Of a stretch of 64,000 bases of DNA, positions 50,424 to 59,468 are shown piece after piece. The stretch's first letter is position 1. Every line of letters starts with the position of its first letter. The translations under genes were made by a program, and so were the position numbers. The notes below the pieces were generated by a model. That model did no database searches and had not been told where the DNA came from. It saw only the letters and a program-made list of their open reading frames with translations. Origin of the DNA: an uncultured Paracoccaceae bacterium (GTDB taxonomy: Bacteria > Pseudomonadota > Alphaproteobacteria > Rhodobacterales > Rhodobacteraceae); NCBI GenBank assembly GCA_947503175.1, contig CANNCO010000004.1, positions 186,001-250,000 on the forward strand. The letters run 5' to 3'.

Positions 50424-51158
50424 ATGACAAACACAAGCACCAATCGGGCGGTCGCAATCGTGGGGGCAACCGGCGGCATTGGCAGCGCCATCACACGGCG
50501 GGCGCATGCGGACGGGTTTGCGCCGCTGCTGCTCATGGATCAACCCGGCGACGCGCTGGACGCCATGGCATCGGAAACCGGCGGGCAGGCCATTCCTGTC
50601 GACTTGGCTGATGGCGCATCCGTCGTCGCCGCCTTCGCGCTGGCAAAGCACGCCGCGCCTTCGCTCTACGGTCTCATCCTCGCCGCCGGCATCGTAGACA
50701 ATGGCAAGCTCGCCGATCTCGCCCCCCCGCGTTGGGATGAGATCGTGGCCGTGAACCTGACCGGACCGTTTTTGTGTTGTCTGGCGGCACATGAATGGAT
50801 GGCCGATGGCGGCCGCATCGTGACCTTGGGCTCACTGGCAGGACGAACCGGTGGTGTCCTTACCGGTACGGCCTATGCCGCCAGCAAGGGTGGCATCGAA
50901 TCCCTTACAAAATCGATGGCTCAGGAGCTTGCGCCACGCGCTATCACGGTCAACTGCGTCGCGCCCGGTGCCGTCGAAACACCGATGCTTGCCGCCCATA
51001 CGCCTGAACGTAAAGCAGCGATTTCCGCATTGGCCCCGCTTAAACGCATGGGTAAGCCGCGCGAAATTGCCGCCGCAACATCCTATCTTTTAAGCAAGGA
51101 CGCAGGATTCACCACCGGGGCTGTTCTGGCCGTCAATGGCGGGCTGAGGATGGACTGA
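50424..51158 (+). CDS. Short-chain dehydrogenase/reductase
   Basis: A 244-aa classical SDR: VGATGGIGSAI at the N-terminus, catalytic serine in LGSLAGRTGG, YxxxK in AYAASKGGIESLTK, and C-terminal TTGAVLAVNGGLRMD. Good ribosome binding site AGGAAG. It is followed by the OYE-family gene 4 nt later and divergent from GMC 2. The intact relative of the broken SDR at 35143; perhaps it has replaced that function. The substrate is unknown. Confidence 0.88.
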   Translation: MTNTSTNRAVAIVGATGGIGSAITRRAHADGFAPLLLMDQPGDALDAMASETGGQAIPVDLADGASVVAAFALAKHAAPSLYGLILAAGIVDNGKLADLAPPRWDEIVAVNLTGPFLCCLAAHEWMADGGRIVTLGSLAGRTGGVLTGTAYAASKGGIESLTKSMAQELAPRAITVNCVAPGAVETPMLAAHTPERKAAISALAPLKRMGKPREIAAATSYLLSKDAGFTTGAVLAVNGGLRMD

Positions 51159-51162
51159 TCCC

Positions 51163-53136
51163 ATGGCTCCGCATCCGCGCTACCCGCACGTTTTTACCCC
51201 CCTTACCATTGGCGCGACCACGGTCCGAAACCGGATTCTCGTGCCCGCACACACAACCAACTATGGCGAAAACAACCTGCCCTCGGAACGGCATCTTGCC
51301 TATCACCGGGCGCGGGCCGCTGGCGGCGCGGGGCTGAACATCTTTGAAGGCATACGCGTTCATCGCTCCAGCCTCGGGCGCCAACAGGGTGTCAACGGAT
51401 TTGATCCCGCCTGTATCCCGCACTTTGCGCGCATAGCCGATGCCGTATGCGCCGAAGGTGGCAAGCTGTTCGGTCAGATCATCCATCTGGGCCGCCATAT
51501 CGACGGCAATTACGCCCGGACGCCCGCGTGGTCTGCCTCGGACATCCCCTGGACCGCCGCCGCGCCACCGCCGCACCCGATGACAGAGGAGGAGATCGCT
51601 TTGATCACTTCGGCTTTCGCCGATGTCGCTGCTAATCTGATCAATGCCGGCTTCAACGGAATCGAACTGACCATGTCGCACGGGCACTTACTGCAGCAAT
51701 TCTTGTCACCGGCCTCCAACCAGCGCACTGATAGCTTTGGTGGATCGCTAGAAAACCGGCTGCGCTTCCCACTGAACACGCTGCGCGCGGTGCGCCAGAA
51801 AATTGGCCCTGACCAGACACTGGGCATTAGGATCAGTGCCGATGAGTATCTGCCGGGGGGGCTGACGCTGGACGATATGACGGGCATCGTCCGTCATATC
51901 GTCGACCAGGTGCAAGTCGACTTCGTCAATGTCTCCCATTCGGCCTATCACGGTAGCTACACGGTCTCGACGCAGATGGCCGATATGGCTTTCCGGCTGG
52001 AAGACTTCCAACCTCTGACCCATGCCATCTCGGCCGCGGTGGAAGGCGCGGCGCACAAGCCGGTAGTCATGACGGTTTGCCGTTATCAAAATGTCGCGCA
52101 GGCCGAACAGATGCTGGCCTCCGGCGCGACAGACATGGTCGGAATGGCGCGCGCGCATATTGCCGATCCGGCCATCGTCTCCAAGGCGCGCAGCGGGCAT
52201 GAACATGAAACCACGCCGTGCATCGGATGCAATCAGGGATGCGCGGGGATGCTGGCACTGAACCTTGCGATCACCTGCCTGACCAATCCTGCTGCGGGGC
52301 GCGAGGCGCAATGGCCTGCACCAGGGCCATCAAACCGGATCGGCCAACGCAAGCGCGTGTTGGTCGTCGGTGGCGGACCCGGCGGAATGGAAGCCGCTGC
52401 GACAGCGGCCGAACTTGGCCATGAGGTCGTGCTCGCCGAACGGTCCGATGCGCTCGGTGGCTCACTCCTCTGGGCGACCAGAATGCCCTTGCGTCGTGAG
52501 TTCGGAGCGTTGCTCGACTCGCAAAAAGCCCGCATGGACCGGGCAAGCGTGTCAGTACGTTTGGGTTTTGAAGCAGATTCTGACAGCGCCTTGGGATATG
52601 ATGCCGTTATCTTTGCCACCGGCGCGACACCGCGCGCGCAGGTCCTGCCCTCTGGCGTGCGAACGCTGACGCTTGAAGCGAGCCTCAGCAATCCGAACGC
52701 GTTGGGGGACAACGTCACGCTGGTCGATATGCTGGGCACGTGGTCGGTTGTTTCCGTGGCCGAATGGTTGGCGGATCTGGGCAAATCGGTGACGCTGGTG
52801 TCGCCCGTCGGCGCGCCTGGATGGACGATCAGCATGTATAGCGGTTTCGCCATGCGGAAACGTCTGTATGACAAGCGTGTGCGCGTGATCCAAGGCCATG
52901 CGCTGGCCGATTTCAAGGACGGCATGGTGCAACTGACTGATCTGTCGCTTGGCACAGACGGCGAGCAACTGGTGGCTAATAGCGTGATCGCGCCGCTGGC
53001 GGCTCAACCAAGAACCCCAAAGGACACGGCAACAGGCCGTGAACGGCCGCGCACATTCACGATCGGAGACTGCCAATCGCCGCGTACAGCGCTTGAAGCC
53101 GTGTTCGAGGGGCACGAAGCTGCGCGTGGACTGTAA
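51163..53136 (+). CDS. Old-yellow-enzyme/dienoyl-CoA-reductase-like flavoprotein 2
   Basis: A 657-aa protein with the FMN barrel (MSHGHLLQQFLSPASNQRTDSFGG near residue 170), a complete [4Fe-4S] motif CIGCNQGCAG-X9-C (C-X2-C-X3-C-X11-C) and a C-terminal VLVVGGGPGGMEAAATAAELG dinucleotide domain. It has all four cluster cysteines, unlike its paralogue at 39269. Near relatives reduce enoyl thioesters or demethylate amines. Co-transcribed with the SDR; probably acts on the same compound class as the GMC enzymes. Confidence 0.86.
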   Translation: MAPHPRYPHVFTPLTIGATTVRNRILVPAHTTNYGENNLPSERHLAYHRARAAGGAGLNIFEGIRVHRSSLGRQQGVNGFDPACIPHFARIADAVCAEGGKLFGQIIHLGRHIDGNYARTPAWSASDIPWTAAAPPPHPMTEEEIALITSAFADVAANLINAGFNGIELTMSHGHLLQQFLSPASNQRTDSFGGSLENRLRFPLNTLRAVRQKIGPDQTLGIRISADEYLPGGLTLDDMTGIVRHIVDQVQVDFVNVSHSAYHGSYTVSTQMADMAFRLEDFQPLTHAISAAVEGAAHKPVVMTVCRYQNVAQAEQMLASGATDMVGMARAHIADPAIVSKARSGHEHETTPCIGCNQGCAGMLALNLAITCLTNPAAGREAQWPAPGPSNRIGQRKRVLVVGGGPGGMEAAATAAELGHEVVLAERSDALGGSLLWATRMPLRREFGALLDSQKARMDRASVSVRLGFEADSDSALGYDAVIFATGATPRAQVLPSGVRTLTLEASLSNPNALGDNVTLVDMLGTWSVVSVAEWLADLGKSVTLVSPVGAPGWTISMYSGFAMRKRLYDKRVRVIQGHALADFKDGMVQLTDLSLGTDGEQLVANSVIAPLAAQPRTPKDTATGRERPRTFTIGDCQSPRTALEAVFEGHEAARGL

Positions 53137-53204
53137 GCGCGGCAATACGCTTAACCCCTTGGCCCGAAGACCTAAAGGGTTGGAGGCTTGCATCGATAAG
53201 TTAG

Positions 53205-53910
53205 GGACCTGTGCGATCTTTAGCCAGTCAACGAAAGCCAACAGCGAAGGGCGATCCCATGAGGCAGCAGGCCGGATCAGCGCATAGGGCGCTGCGCCGG
53301 CAACGGTGATCTGGAACGGTGTGGTCAGCGCTCCGCGCACCGGACTAATGGCTTTAAACATCTCAGGCACGAGACCGGCCCGGGGCCCTGCTTCGGCTGC
53401 GGCCAATACCATGTCGAAATGCTCGAAGCGTGGACCGCGTAACTGCCGAAAAGGCTCAAGCCCGGCGGCACGCAGCCAGTCGACCCACAATTGCTGGCAT
53501 GTTGATTTCTGAGTCAGCGGAAGTTCCAGCAGGCATCGGGCGTCAGCGTCCCGCTTCTGACCAGGCGTGGGCTTCCCACCGCAATCAACCGCTCTCGGCA
53601 AAGCTCAATAGGCTTCATTTCGGCGCGGGCCATCTCACGTATTCGCAGCGCTGCATCGAACGGCGTTTCATCAAAGTCCACTGCAGATGGTGCCGGTGCC
53701 AGATCCAGGTTGATCTCGGGATGCATCTGCACGAACTCATACAAGCACGGGATGAGCCAATGACTGGCGAAACTCGGCAAGACAGCCAGACGCAACACAC
53801 TCTCCGAACTGCCGAAAGCCATGACCATGCGGGCCGTGACATCCAGTTTTTCGAGTACATAACGCGCTTCCCGTAACATCAAGCGTCGGGCATCGGTTTT
53901 CCGCCATGCA
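53205..53910 (-). pseudogene. LysR regulator fragment (frameshifted, N-terminus lost)
   Basis: Remnant of a GcvA-like LysR substrate-binding domain. It begins at the junction [22 protein letters not shown], continues [21 protein letters not shown], and stays in frame to about 53541. A one-base shift then moves the match to another frame (TQKSTCQQLWVDWLRAAGL, GPRFEHFDMVLAAAEAG) up to about 53210. The DNA-binding helix-turn-helix is gone; the sequence is fused to the gcdH remnant upstream. Confidence 0.82.
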
Positions 53911-54880
53911 TGTCGCGCGGTGCGGGCGATCTCGAGTGCCTTGCCGCAGTTGTTACGCTTGATGAGCGAAGTTATGCTTGGGGCCTCCTGCCCCGCATCG
54001 AAAAGCCTGCCAACCCGCAATGCAGCCTGAAGACCGAGGGCGATATCGGTCTTCATATCGGCGAGCTTCTTTTGGTAGAGTTGAGTTGTGGTGAGCGGTC
54101 GACCGGACTGAACCCGGTCGAGCCCATATTGAAGCGAGCGGTGCCAGCACGCCTCAGCCGCCCCCAATCACACCCCAACTGATGCCGTAGCGCGCCCGGT
54201 TCAAACAACCGAAAGGCCCTCCCAATCCATCGGCGTCGGACAGCATGGCATCGTCCGGTACGTCGACGTCGTTCAGGCAATCTGGCCGGCAATCGATGCC
54301 TGCAGCGACAGTTTCCCGTCGATCTTCGGCGTCTCCAAACCAGCCATACCGCGGTCCAGAACAAACCCCTTCACGCTTCCACCGTGACTCTCCGATCGCG
54401 CCCAGACGACGAAGACATCCGCTATGCGGGCGTTTGAAATCCAGGTCTTGGTCCCCGGATGGTTGGTATCCATGTTTCGTCTTAACCGCGCGTATGGCCA
54501 TGCCGACGGGATCTGAACCCGCGTCGGGTTCGGTAAGGCCGAAGCAGCCGATGCGCGATCCGTCAATCATGCTGGGAAGGTAACGTTCTTTCTGATCATG
54601 CGATCCATATGCGAGAATCGGGTAAGTCACGAGAGAGGACTGAACCGACATCATTGAACGATAGCCGCTGTCAATCCGTTCGATCTCACGAGCGACCCAG
54701 TCCGTAGGAGGCATATCTGGCGCTTACTCCGCCATTGCTTTCGGGTGGGGTGACACCAAGCAAACCCGCCCGCCCCATCTCAGGAAACACTTGTGGATCG
54801 CGGACTTCGTTTAGATACGCCTCCGTCACGCGACGTAATAGTGCCCTTACAGCAAAGGCGAACGCGGAGTCTCGCACCAT
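53911..54880 (-). pseudogene. gcdH: Glutaryl-CoA dehydrogenase remnant
   Basis: Pieces of a glutaryl-CoA dehydrogenase in changing frames: MVRDSAFAFAVRALLRRVTEAYLNEV...GLLGVTPPE (54880-54690), REIERIDSGYRSMMSVQSSLV...[16 protein letters not shown], then [22 protein letters not shown] in a second frame, then GGPFGCLNRARYGISWG back in the first, then [20 protein letters not shown]...[17 protein letters not shown]. The C-terminus with the catalytic glutamate region (YEGTHD) is missing, cut at about 53911. At least three frameshifts and a deletion make it inactive. Confidence 0.87.
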
Positions 54881-54886
54881 GCGCTA

Positions 54887-55375
54887 CTAGACGGTCACCG
54901 CGGCGATCCTGTCGCCCCCGTGAATGTCGCATAGACGCACGAGATCGTGCGCAAGGTGCGCACCAGCCTCGGGTTGCCCGCCCTCACCCCGGGCCTGATG
55001 GTAGGCAAGGGCGATCTTCAGGGCGGTGTCCACAGCCTCCAACCCGGAGTTCGTGAAAAGGATCTGATCGAAGCCGGGCGCAATCTTCACCATGCGTACC
55101 GCTGCCTCGAACGCGATCGGATGGCTTTGGTTGAACGAATGCGCGAAATCGAGCGTTGCCGCCTGAGCCTGGATCGCTTGGGTGATGTGCCTACGTTTAT
55201 GGCCTGCACTGCAGCACCACAGCCCGCCTGTTCCGTCGATTAGCCACCGACCATCGGCGGCCTGGTATTCGCAGCCCCGCGCATCGACCAAAAGCGTTGG
55301 ATTGCGCGTGAAGGGCTCCGATGCTGTAAAGGGCATCCAGTAACGATCGAGGTCGTTGAGGCGTTTGGCGGTCAC
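54887..55375 (-). pseudogene. Omega-amino acid:pyruvate aminotransferase remnant with internal deletion
   Basis: The N-terminal part LNDLDRYWMPFTASEPFTRNPTLLVDARG, ending in FTNSGLEAVDTALKIALAYHQARGEG, matches beta-alanine/omega-aminotransferases to about residue 130. The next residues, GAHLAHDLVRLCDIHGGDRIAAVTV, belong about 75 residues further on in the family, and the frame stops there. So a central piece and the whole PLP-lysine half are lost. A GTG at 55375 could have been the start. It lies 7 nt from the gcdH remnant. Confidence 0.82.
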
Positions 55376-55574
55376 GGTACGGGACCTTTCGTCTTGCGGA
55401 GGAGCACGGGGACAAGCAGCGCAGTTTTCGGGTGCGCCGCTTGTCATTTCAGAGATCGGCTCGGCGGGCCGCCGGACGACCGGACCACGGTGATCGAGAT
55501 ACGACCGAACTGCGCGATCACATCGTCCGGGCGGGTGGGGCGATTGAGCGCCAGCGGTCTCCTTGACCACATGC
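55376..55574. other. Non-coding gap with possible potD-derived fragment
   Basis: About 200 nt between the aminotransferase remnant and the nitrilase stop. On the minus strand it reads RPDDVIAQFGRIS, similar to the C-terminus CPDDVIALYDRIW of the binding protein at 56665, with 21 identical bases. It may be a fragment of a duplicated binding-protein gene. Confidence 0.35.
55512..55532. repeat. 21-bp direct repeat, copy 1
   Basis: Identical to 56700-56720 inside the 3' end of the binding-protein gene; the similarity continues loosely for about 8 more bases. See the gap entry. Confidence 0.5.
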
Positions 55575-56603
55575 TTAGTCCATCTCGGCATCGGTGGCCG
55601 AAAGATCCTCGCCCATATGAGCTGGGAGGCTAGAGGACCAATCCACTGCCGCCCGCGGTCGGTTGTCCACGGTAAGCCGGAAAACGTCCGGGCGATTGTA
55701 GTGACCTACCGAATCCAGCAGCAGGCGTTCCTCTATGCAGCGGTTCAGATCGATTTCGCCGTAGATGATGGCTTCTTTGCCAGCTACCGGTCCGGCGACC
55801 CAGTTTCCATCCGGACCGATGATCCCCGAACCGCCCGGCATGATATCGTCGGCGGCGCCGCCCAGATCGCCCATACCTCCGATGGCGTCGATCAGCTCGA
55901 AATCCACGGGGATATGGCAGGTGTTCTGGTACGAGCCTACGCAAATCACATAGCATTTGCCCTCGAACGCATAATGCCGACTGGCAAGGTGATGCTCTTC
56001 CGGCAGTTCCGGCCAAGCCGCGACATGCACGTCCTCATGTTTGGCATGCATTGCGAAGCGCGTCAGTGGCATCCAGTGTTCCCAACAGATCAGCCCGCCG
56101 ACGCGGCCCTGCGCGTCCGTGTCGAACGCATGCAGCGTGCTGCCATCGCCGTAGGCCCAGATGTTGCGTTCGGTGTAGGTGGGCATCAATTTGCGATGCA
56201 CACCCAGTAATTTGCCTTTGTCAGATATGAAGAACTGCGAATTGAAGAGCGAGCTGGACTTCGGCGACAGCTTTTCACTTGCACCGATGACCACCATCGC
56301 CCCCGCCTGAGCGGCTGCGGCGCATAGCCGCTCCAGCGGCTTACCCCCGATCATAAGCGCATTTTCGTGCAGTCGACGATACACTCGTCCCGAGACCTCA
56401 TCGCCCCAATTGGCGGCACCGAAAATCCACAACGGGTAGGTGGGAACCCACGTTTCGGGAAAGGCGATTAGTGTAGCGCCCTCTTTTGCAGCCTCGTGGA
56501 TCAGGCGGATACCCTTGTCGATCGTGGCATCGATATCCATGAAAACGGGGGCCGCTTGTACAGCAGCAGCGATATAGGTGTTGTCTTTGACTGATCTTGC
56601 CAT
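55575..56603 (-). CDS. Nitrilase
   Basis: A 342-aa nitrilase-superfamily hydrolase of the aliphatic/aromatic nitrilase branch. The catalytic triad is visible: Glu in AFPETWVPTYP, Lys in GVHRKLMPT and Cys in GLICWEHWMPL. It converts nitriles to carboxylic acids plus ammonia. Start at 56603 (MARSVKDNTYIAAAVQAAP); the frame is open to 56696 but inside the next gene's 3' end. Last gene of the polyamine-type transporter cluster on this strand, 61 nt behind the binding-protein stop, hinting that the transporter brings in a nitrile or its amine relative. Confidence 0.9.
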   Translation of the reverse strand: MARSVKDNTYIAAAVQAAPVFMDIDATIDKGIRLIHEAAKEGATLIAFPETWVPTYPLWIFGAANWGDEVSGRVYRRLHENALMIGGKPLERLCAAAAQAGAMVVIGASEKLSPKSSSLFNSQFFISDKGKLLGVHRKLMPTYTERNIWAYGDGSTLHAFDTDAQGRVGGLICWEHWMPLTRFAMHAKHEDVHVAAWPELPEEHHLASRHYAFEGKCYVICVGSYQNTCHIPVDFELIDAIGGMGDLGGAADDIMPGGSGIIGPDGNWVAGPVAGKEAIIYGEIDLNRCIEERLLLDSVGHYNRPDVFRLTVDNRPRAAVDWSSSLPAHMGEDLSATDAEMD

Positions 56604-56664
56604 CGCTTCATTCTTTCGACTAGGGGGCGCTTTCCCCGATCCACCGGACCGGGGCGTAAGCGGT

Positions 56665-57699
56665 TCAGCGCAAGAGATTAGTCCAGATACGATCATAAAG
56701 CGCGATCACATCGTCCGGGCAGGTCGGTACGAAATCGGGCGGCGGTGCCGATGCCGGAATGTTCGCCTCGACGGCCTCCTGCAGATCAGCATCGAGAAAC
56801 GCTTCAACGCCCTGTACACCGGCCCCAAACCGTGCCCAGTTCGTTAGCTCGGCCGCGTTTTCCGGTTCAAGAAGCCAATTCATGAAGACACGCACGTTCT
56901 CGGCGTTGGGCGCACCGTCCAGCATCACCAGGCTGTCGACCCAGCCGGTATAGCCCTCATCGGTGTAGATGTATTGCAAGCTCGGCAAGTCTTCCCGCGC
57001 GCGCATACCAAGCCCGGACCATATCTGACTTACGACGACATCGCCGGAGACCAGCAATTCCCGTGAGCCATCCGCATTGATTGAACGCCAGTTGTCCTTC
57101 GATGCAAGCAGAAGGTCGTTGACCTCCCGCAACTCCTCGGGGTTTGCGTTGCACCTGTCGTAGCCAAGGTAGCGCAGACCGGCATTGATGACGTCGTGCA
57201 TGTCGCGATGCACGTTGATCCTGCCTTTCGCTTCTTCGGGCGGATCGAATAGCAACGACAGGCTGTAGGGCGGATCGGCGATCACGGCGGTGTCCACCAT
57301 GATCGAGGTGGTCCCGGTCTGAAACGGAACGGCATACTGGTTTTCGGGATCGTAGTAGGGGCTCAGGAACGCCGGGGACAAATTGCCGAAGTTCTCCAGC
57401 TCGGACACGCCGGCTGGCTGAATCAGACCTTCCCGCGCGAGCACCTGGACCATATAGTCCGTCGCCACGGCGGCATCGTAATTCGTCCCGCCTGCCTGGA
57501 GCCGGGCAAGAAGCGTTTCGTTGGAATCGATGACATCGACCACGATTCTGATCCCGGTCTCTGCCTCGAACCGGTCCATTTGCTCCTGCGACATGTAGTC
57601 GGCGTAGTTGTAAAGATTGATGATTTCATCCGCTGAGACCGGCGAACCGGCGACGGCCAAGGCTGCGAGTGTTGATAATCCCCAGGTGGTCCTGATCAT
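56665..57699 (-). CDS. Spermidine/putrescine-type ABC binding protein
   Basis: A 344-aa periplasmic binding protein of the PotD/PotF family: signal peptide MIRTTWGLSTLAALAVAGSPVSA-D, then EIINLYNYADYMSQEQMDRFEAETGI, the usual start of the mature protein. The ATG at 57699 is 9 nt after AGGAGG; the ATG at 57708 sits right against it. The C-terminal PDDVIALYDRIW includes the 21-bp repeat. Polyamine specificity is a family guess; a betaine-type or other cation is possible. Confidence 0.88.
   Translation of the reverse strand: MIRTTWGLSTLAALAVAGSPVSADEIINLYNYADYMSQEQMDRFEAETGIRIVVDVIDSNETLLARLQAGGTNYDAAVATDYMVQVLAREGLIQPAGVSELENFGNLSPAFLSPYYDPENQYAVPFQTGTTSIMVDTAVIADPPYSLSLLFDPPEEAKGRINVHRDMHDVINAGLRYLGYDRCNANPEELREVNDLLLASKDNWRSINADGSRELLVSGDVVVSQIWSGLGMRAREDLPSLQYIYTDEGYTGWVDSLVMLDGAPNAENVRVFMNWLLEPENAAELTNWARFGAGVQGVEAFLDADLQEAVEANIPASAPPPDFVPTCPDDVIALYDRIWTNLLR
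56700..56720. repeat. 21-bp direct repeat, copy 2
   Basis: Matches 55512-55532. It encodes part of the C-terminal CPDDVIA of the binding protein. Confidence 0.5.
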
Positions 57700-57714
57700 A
57701 GTTAACATCCTCCT

Positions 57715-58524
57715 TTAGTTGATCTGCGTTGTTTTTCTGCCGAGAAACCAGGACAGCCCTACGAACAGGATGGAAACCGCCAGCATCAACGTGGCGACGG
57801 CGTTGATTTCCGGGGTGAAGCCGATCCGGGCGAGGCCATAGATCGCGACAGGCAAGGTCGTGGAACCGGGCCCTGAGACAAAGTTTGCAATGATGAAGTC
57901 GTCGAGCGAGACGATGAAGGCCAGGCAGAAGCCCGAGGCGATGCCGGGCATCATCAGCGGGATCAGGATCGTGCGAATGACATCCGCGCGGGAGGCATAG
58001 AGATCGCCCGCTGCCTCATCAAGGGTCGCCTCGATACCGCTCAGCCGTGCCGAGATCGGCAGGTAAGCAAAGGGGATGCAGAAAACCGTATGGGCCGCGA
58101 TCAGCGATACAAATCCAAGCGGAACGCCGATGGTCACGAAGAAAATCAGGCTGGCGATCGCCGTGATGATCTCGGGCACCATCAGCGGAAGGCTGACCAG
58201 TGATACGGCCCCGGTCTGCCCCTTGAGCGGCGGACCGCGCAGCAGTGAAATCGCCGCCATTGTTGCCAACGTCGTTGCCAACGTCGCCGCACAGACCGCC
58301 ACGAACAGGGAGTTTCCGGCCGCGTCCCGTATCGTTGGATTGTTGAAGGCCCGGACATACCAGTCGAACGAAAACCCACCCCACTCGGTGATCGAGCGCG
58401 TCGCGTTGAAGGAATAGACCGAAACCACCAAGAGCGGGGCATAAAGGAACGTCAGACAAATGATCGTAAGCGGTCCGAAGCCGGGATAACTGCGCAGGCG
58501 ATCGATGCGGGTCGCGTGGCTCAT
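57715..58524 (-). CDS. Spermidine/putrescine-type ABC permease (PotC-like)
   Basis: A 269-aa membrane permease with six helices (LTIICLTFLYAPLLVVSVYSFNAT at the start) and the EAA loop DEAAGDLYASRADVIRTILIPLMMPG. Start at 58524 (MSHATRIDRLRSYPGF) overlaps the PotB-like stop by 4 nt; 15 nt before the binding-protein start. Confidence 0.9.
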   Translation of the reverse strand: MSHATRIDRLRSYPGFGPLTIICLTFLYAPLLVVSVYSFNATRSITEWGGFSFDWYVRAFNNPTIRDAAGNSLFVAVCAATLATTLATMAAISLLRGPPLKGQTGAVSLVSLPLMVPEIITAIASLIFFVTIGVPLGFVSLIAAHTVFCIPFAYLPISARLSGIEATLDEAAGDLYASRADVIRTILIPLMMPGIASGFCLAFIVSLDDFIIANFVSGPGSTTLPVAIYGLARIGFTPEINAVATLMLAVSILFVGLSWFLGRKTTQIN

Positions 58525-59468
58525 CGCATCTCTCCGCGCCGGGTGCGTTCTTGGGAGCGGACGAACTGAATCAGCCCCAGCATCACGACCGTCATCAGGA
58601 TGACGGCGCAGGCTGCACCGAATGGCCAATTTCGGGAAGCCTGGAACTGCTGCGCAATCAGATTGCCGGCAAGCAACTCCCTGCCGCCGCCCAGGATATC
58701 CGGCGCGAGGTAGGAGCCGATCGATGGAATGAAGACAAGAATAGCGCCCGCAATAATCCCGGCCTTCGCACCAGGAATGACCACATCGACCAAGACACGG
58801 GCCTTGCTGGCGTAAAGATCATAGGCCGCCTCCACAAGGCGCGTGTCGGACCGTTCAAGCGCCGCGTAGATCGGCAGGATCATGAAGGGCAAATAGCTGT
58901 AGGCAAGACCCAGAACGATGGCAAAATCAGTGTAGGCGATCCGCAAAGGCGCATCGATCATATCGAGGCCCTGCAGCGCCGCGTTGATCGGCCCCTGATC
59001 GCGGATGATGAAAAGAAGCGCCAGCGTGCGGATCAGAAGGTTAACCCAGTAAGGCACGGTGATCAGGAAAACCCAGAACATACGCTGCTCGGGTGGCCGG
59101 GTCGCGATGAAGTAGGCGGTGGGAAACCCGATGGCGAGGCAAACGGCCGTCGCCAGCACCGCCATGAACAGCGAACGGCCGAATATCTCCAGATAGGCCG
59201 TGGAAAAAGACAGGCTGTCGTCGAAGATATCGCGCTGGAACAGGAACTGCTGGTAGGCCTCCAGCGAAAAGCGCCATTCCACGCCACCATAGGTCCCGGC
59301 CTCTAGAAACGAATAGACCAACACGATGATGAGTGGGCAGACGAGACCGACGACAAGCACGGTCAAGGCTGGCGACAACATCACACGCCGCGACCGGGCC
59401 TCGCCGACCCGGTAGGAACGCTGGGCCACGGCGGCCGCGTCCTGCATGGGTGCCGAATCCGCTGTCAT
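58521..59468 (-). CDS. Spermidine/putrescine-type ABC permease (PotB-like)
   Basis: A 315-aa permease. Helices include VMLSPALTVLVVGLVCPLIIVLVYSF; EAA loop EAAYDLYASKARVLVDVVIPGAKAG. Start at 59468 (MTADSAPMQDAAAVAQRS) overlaps the ATPase stop by 4 nt. Confidence 0.9.
   Translation of the reverse strand: MTADSAPMQDAAAVAQRSYRVGEARSRRVMLSPALTVLVVGLVCPLIIVLVYSFLEAGTYGGVEWRFSLEAYQQFLFQRDIFDDSLSFSTAYLEIFGRSLFMAVLATAVCLAIGFPTAYFIATRPPEQRMFWVFLITVPYWVNLLIRTLALLFIIRDQGPINAALQGLDMIDAPLRIAYTDFAIVLGLAYSYLPFMILPIYAALERSDTRLVEAAYDLYASKARVLVDVVIPGAKAGIIAGAILVFIPSIGSYLAPDILGGGRELLAGNLIAQQFQASRNWPFGAACAVILMTVVMLGLIQFVRSQERTRRGEMR

Noticed and set aside
52552-53601. 349-codon minus-strand frame taken as one gene
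   Set aside because: Its first 130 codons are the LysR remnant; the rest is antisense to the OYE-family gene.
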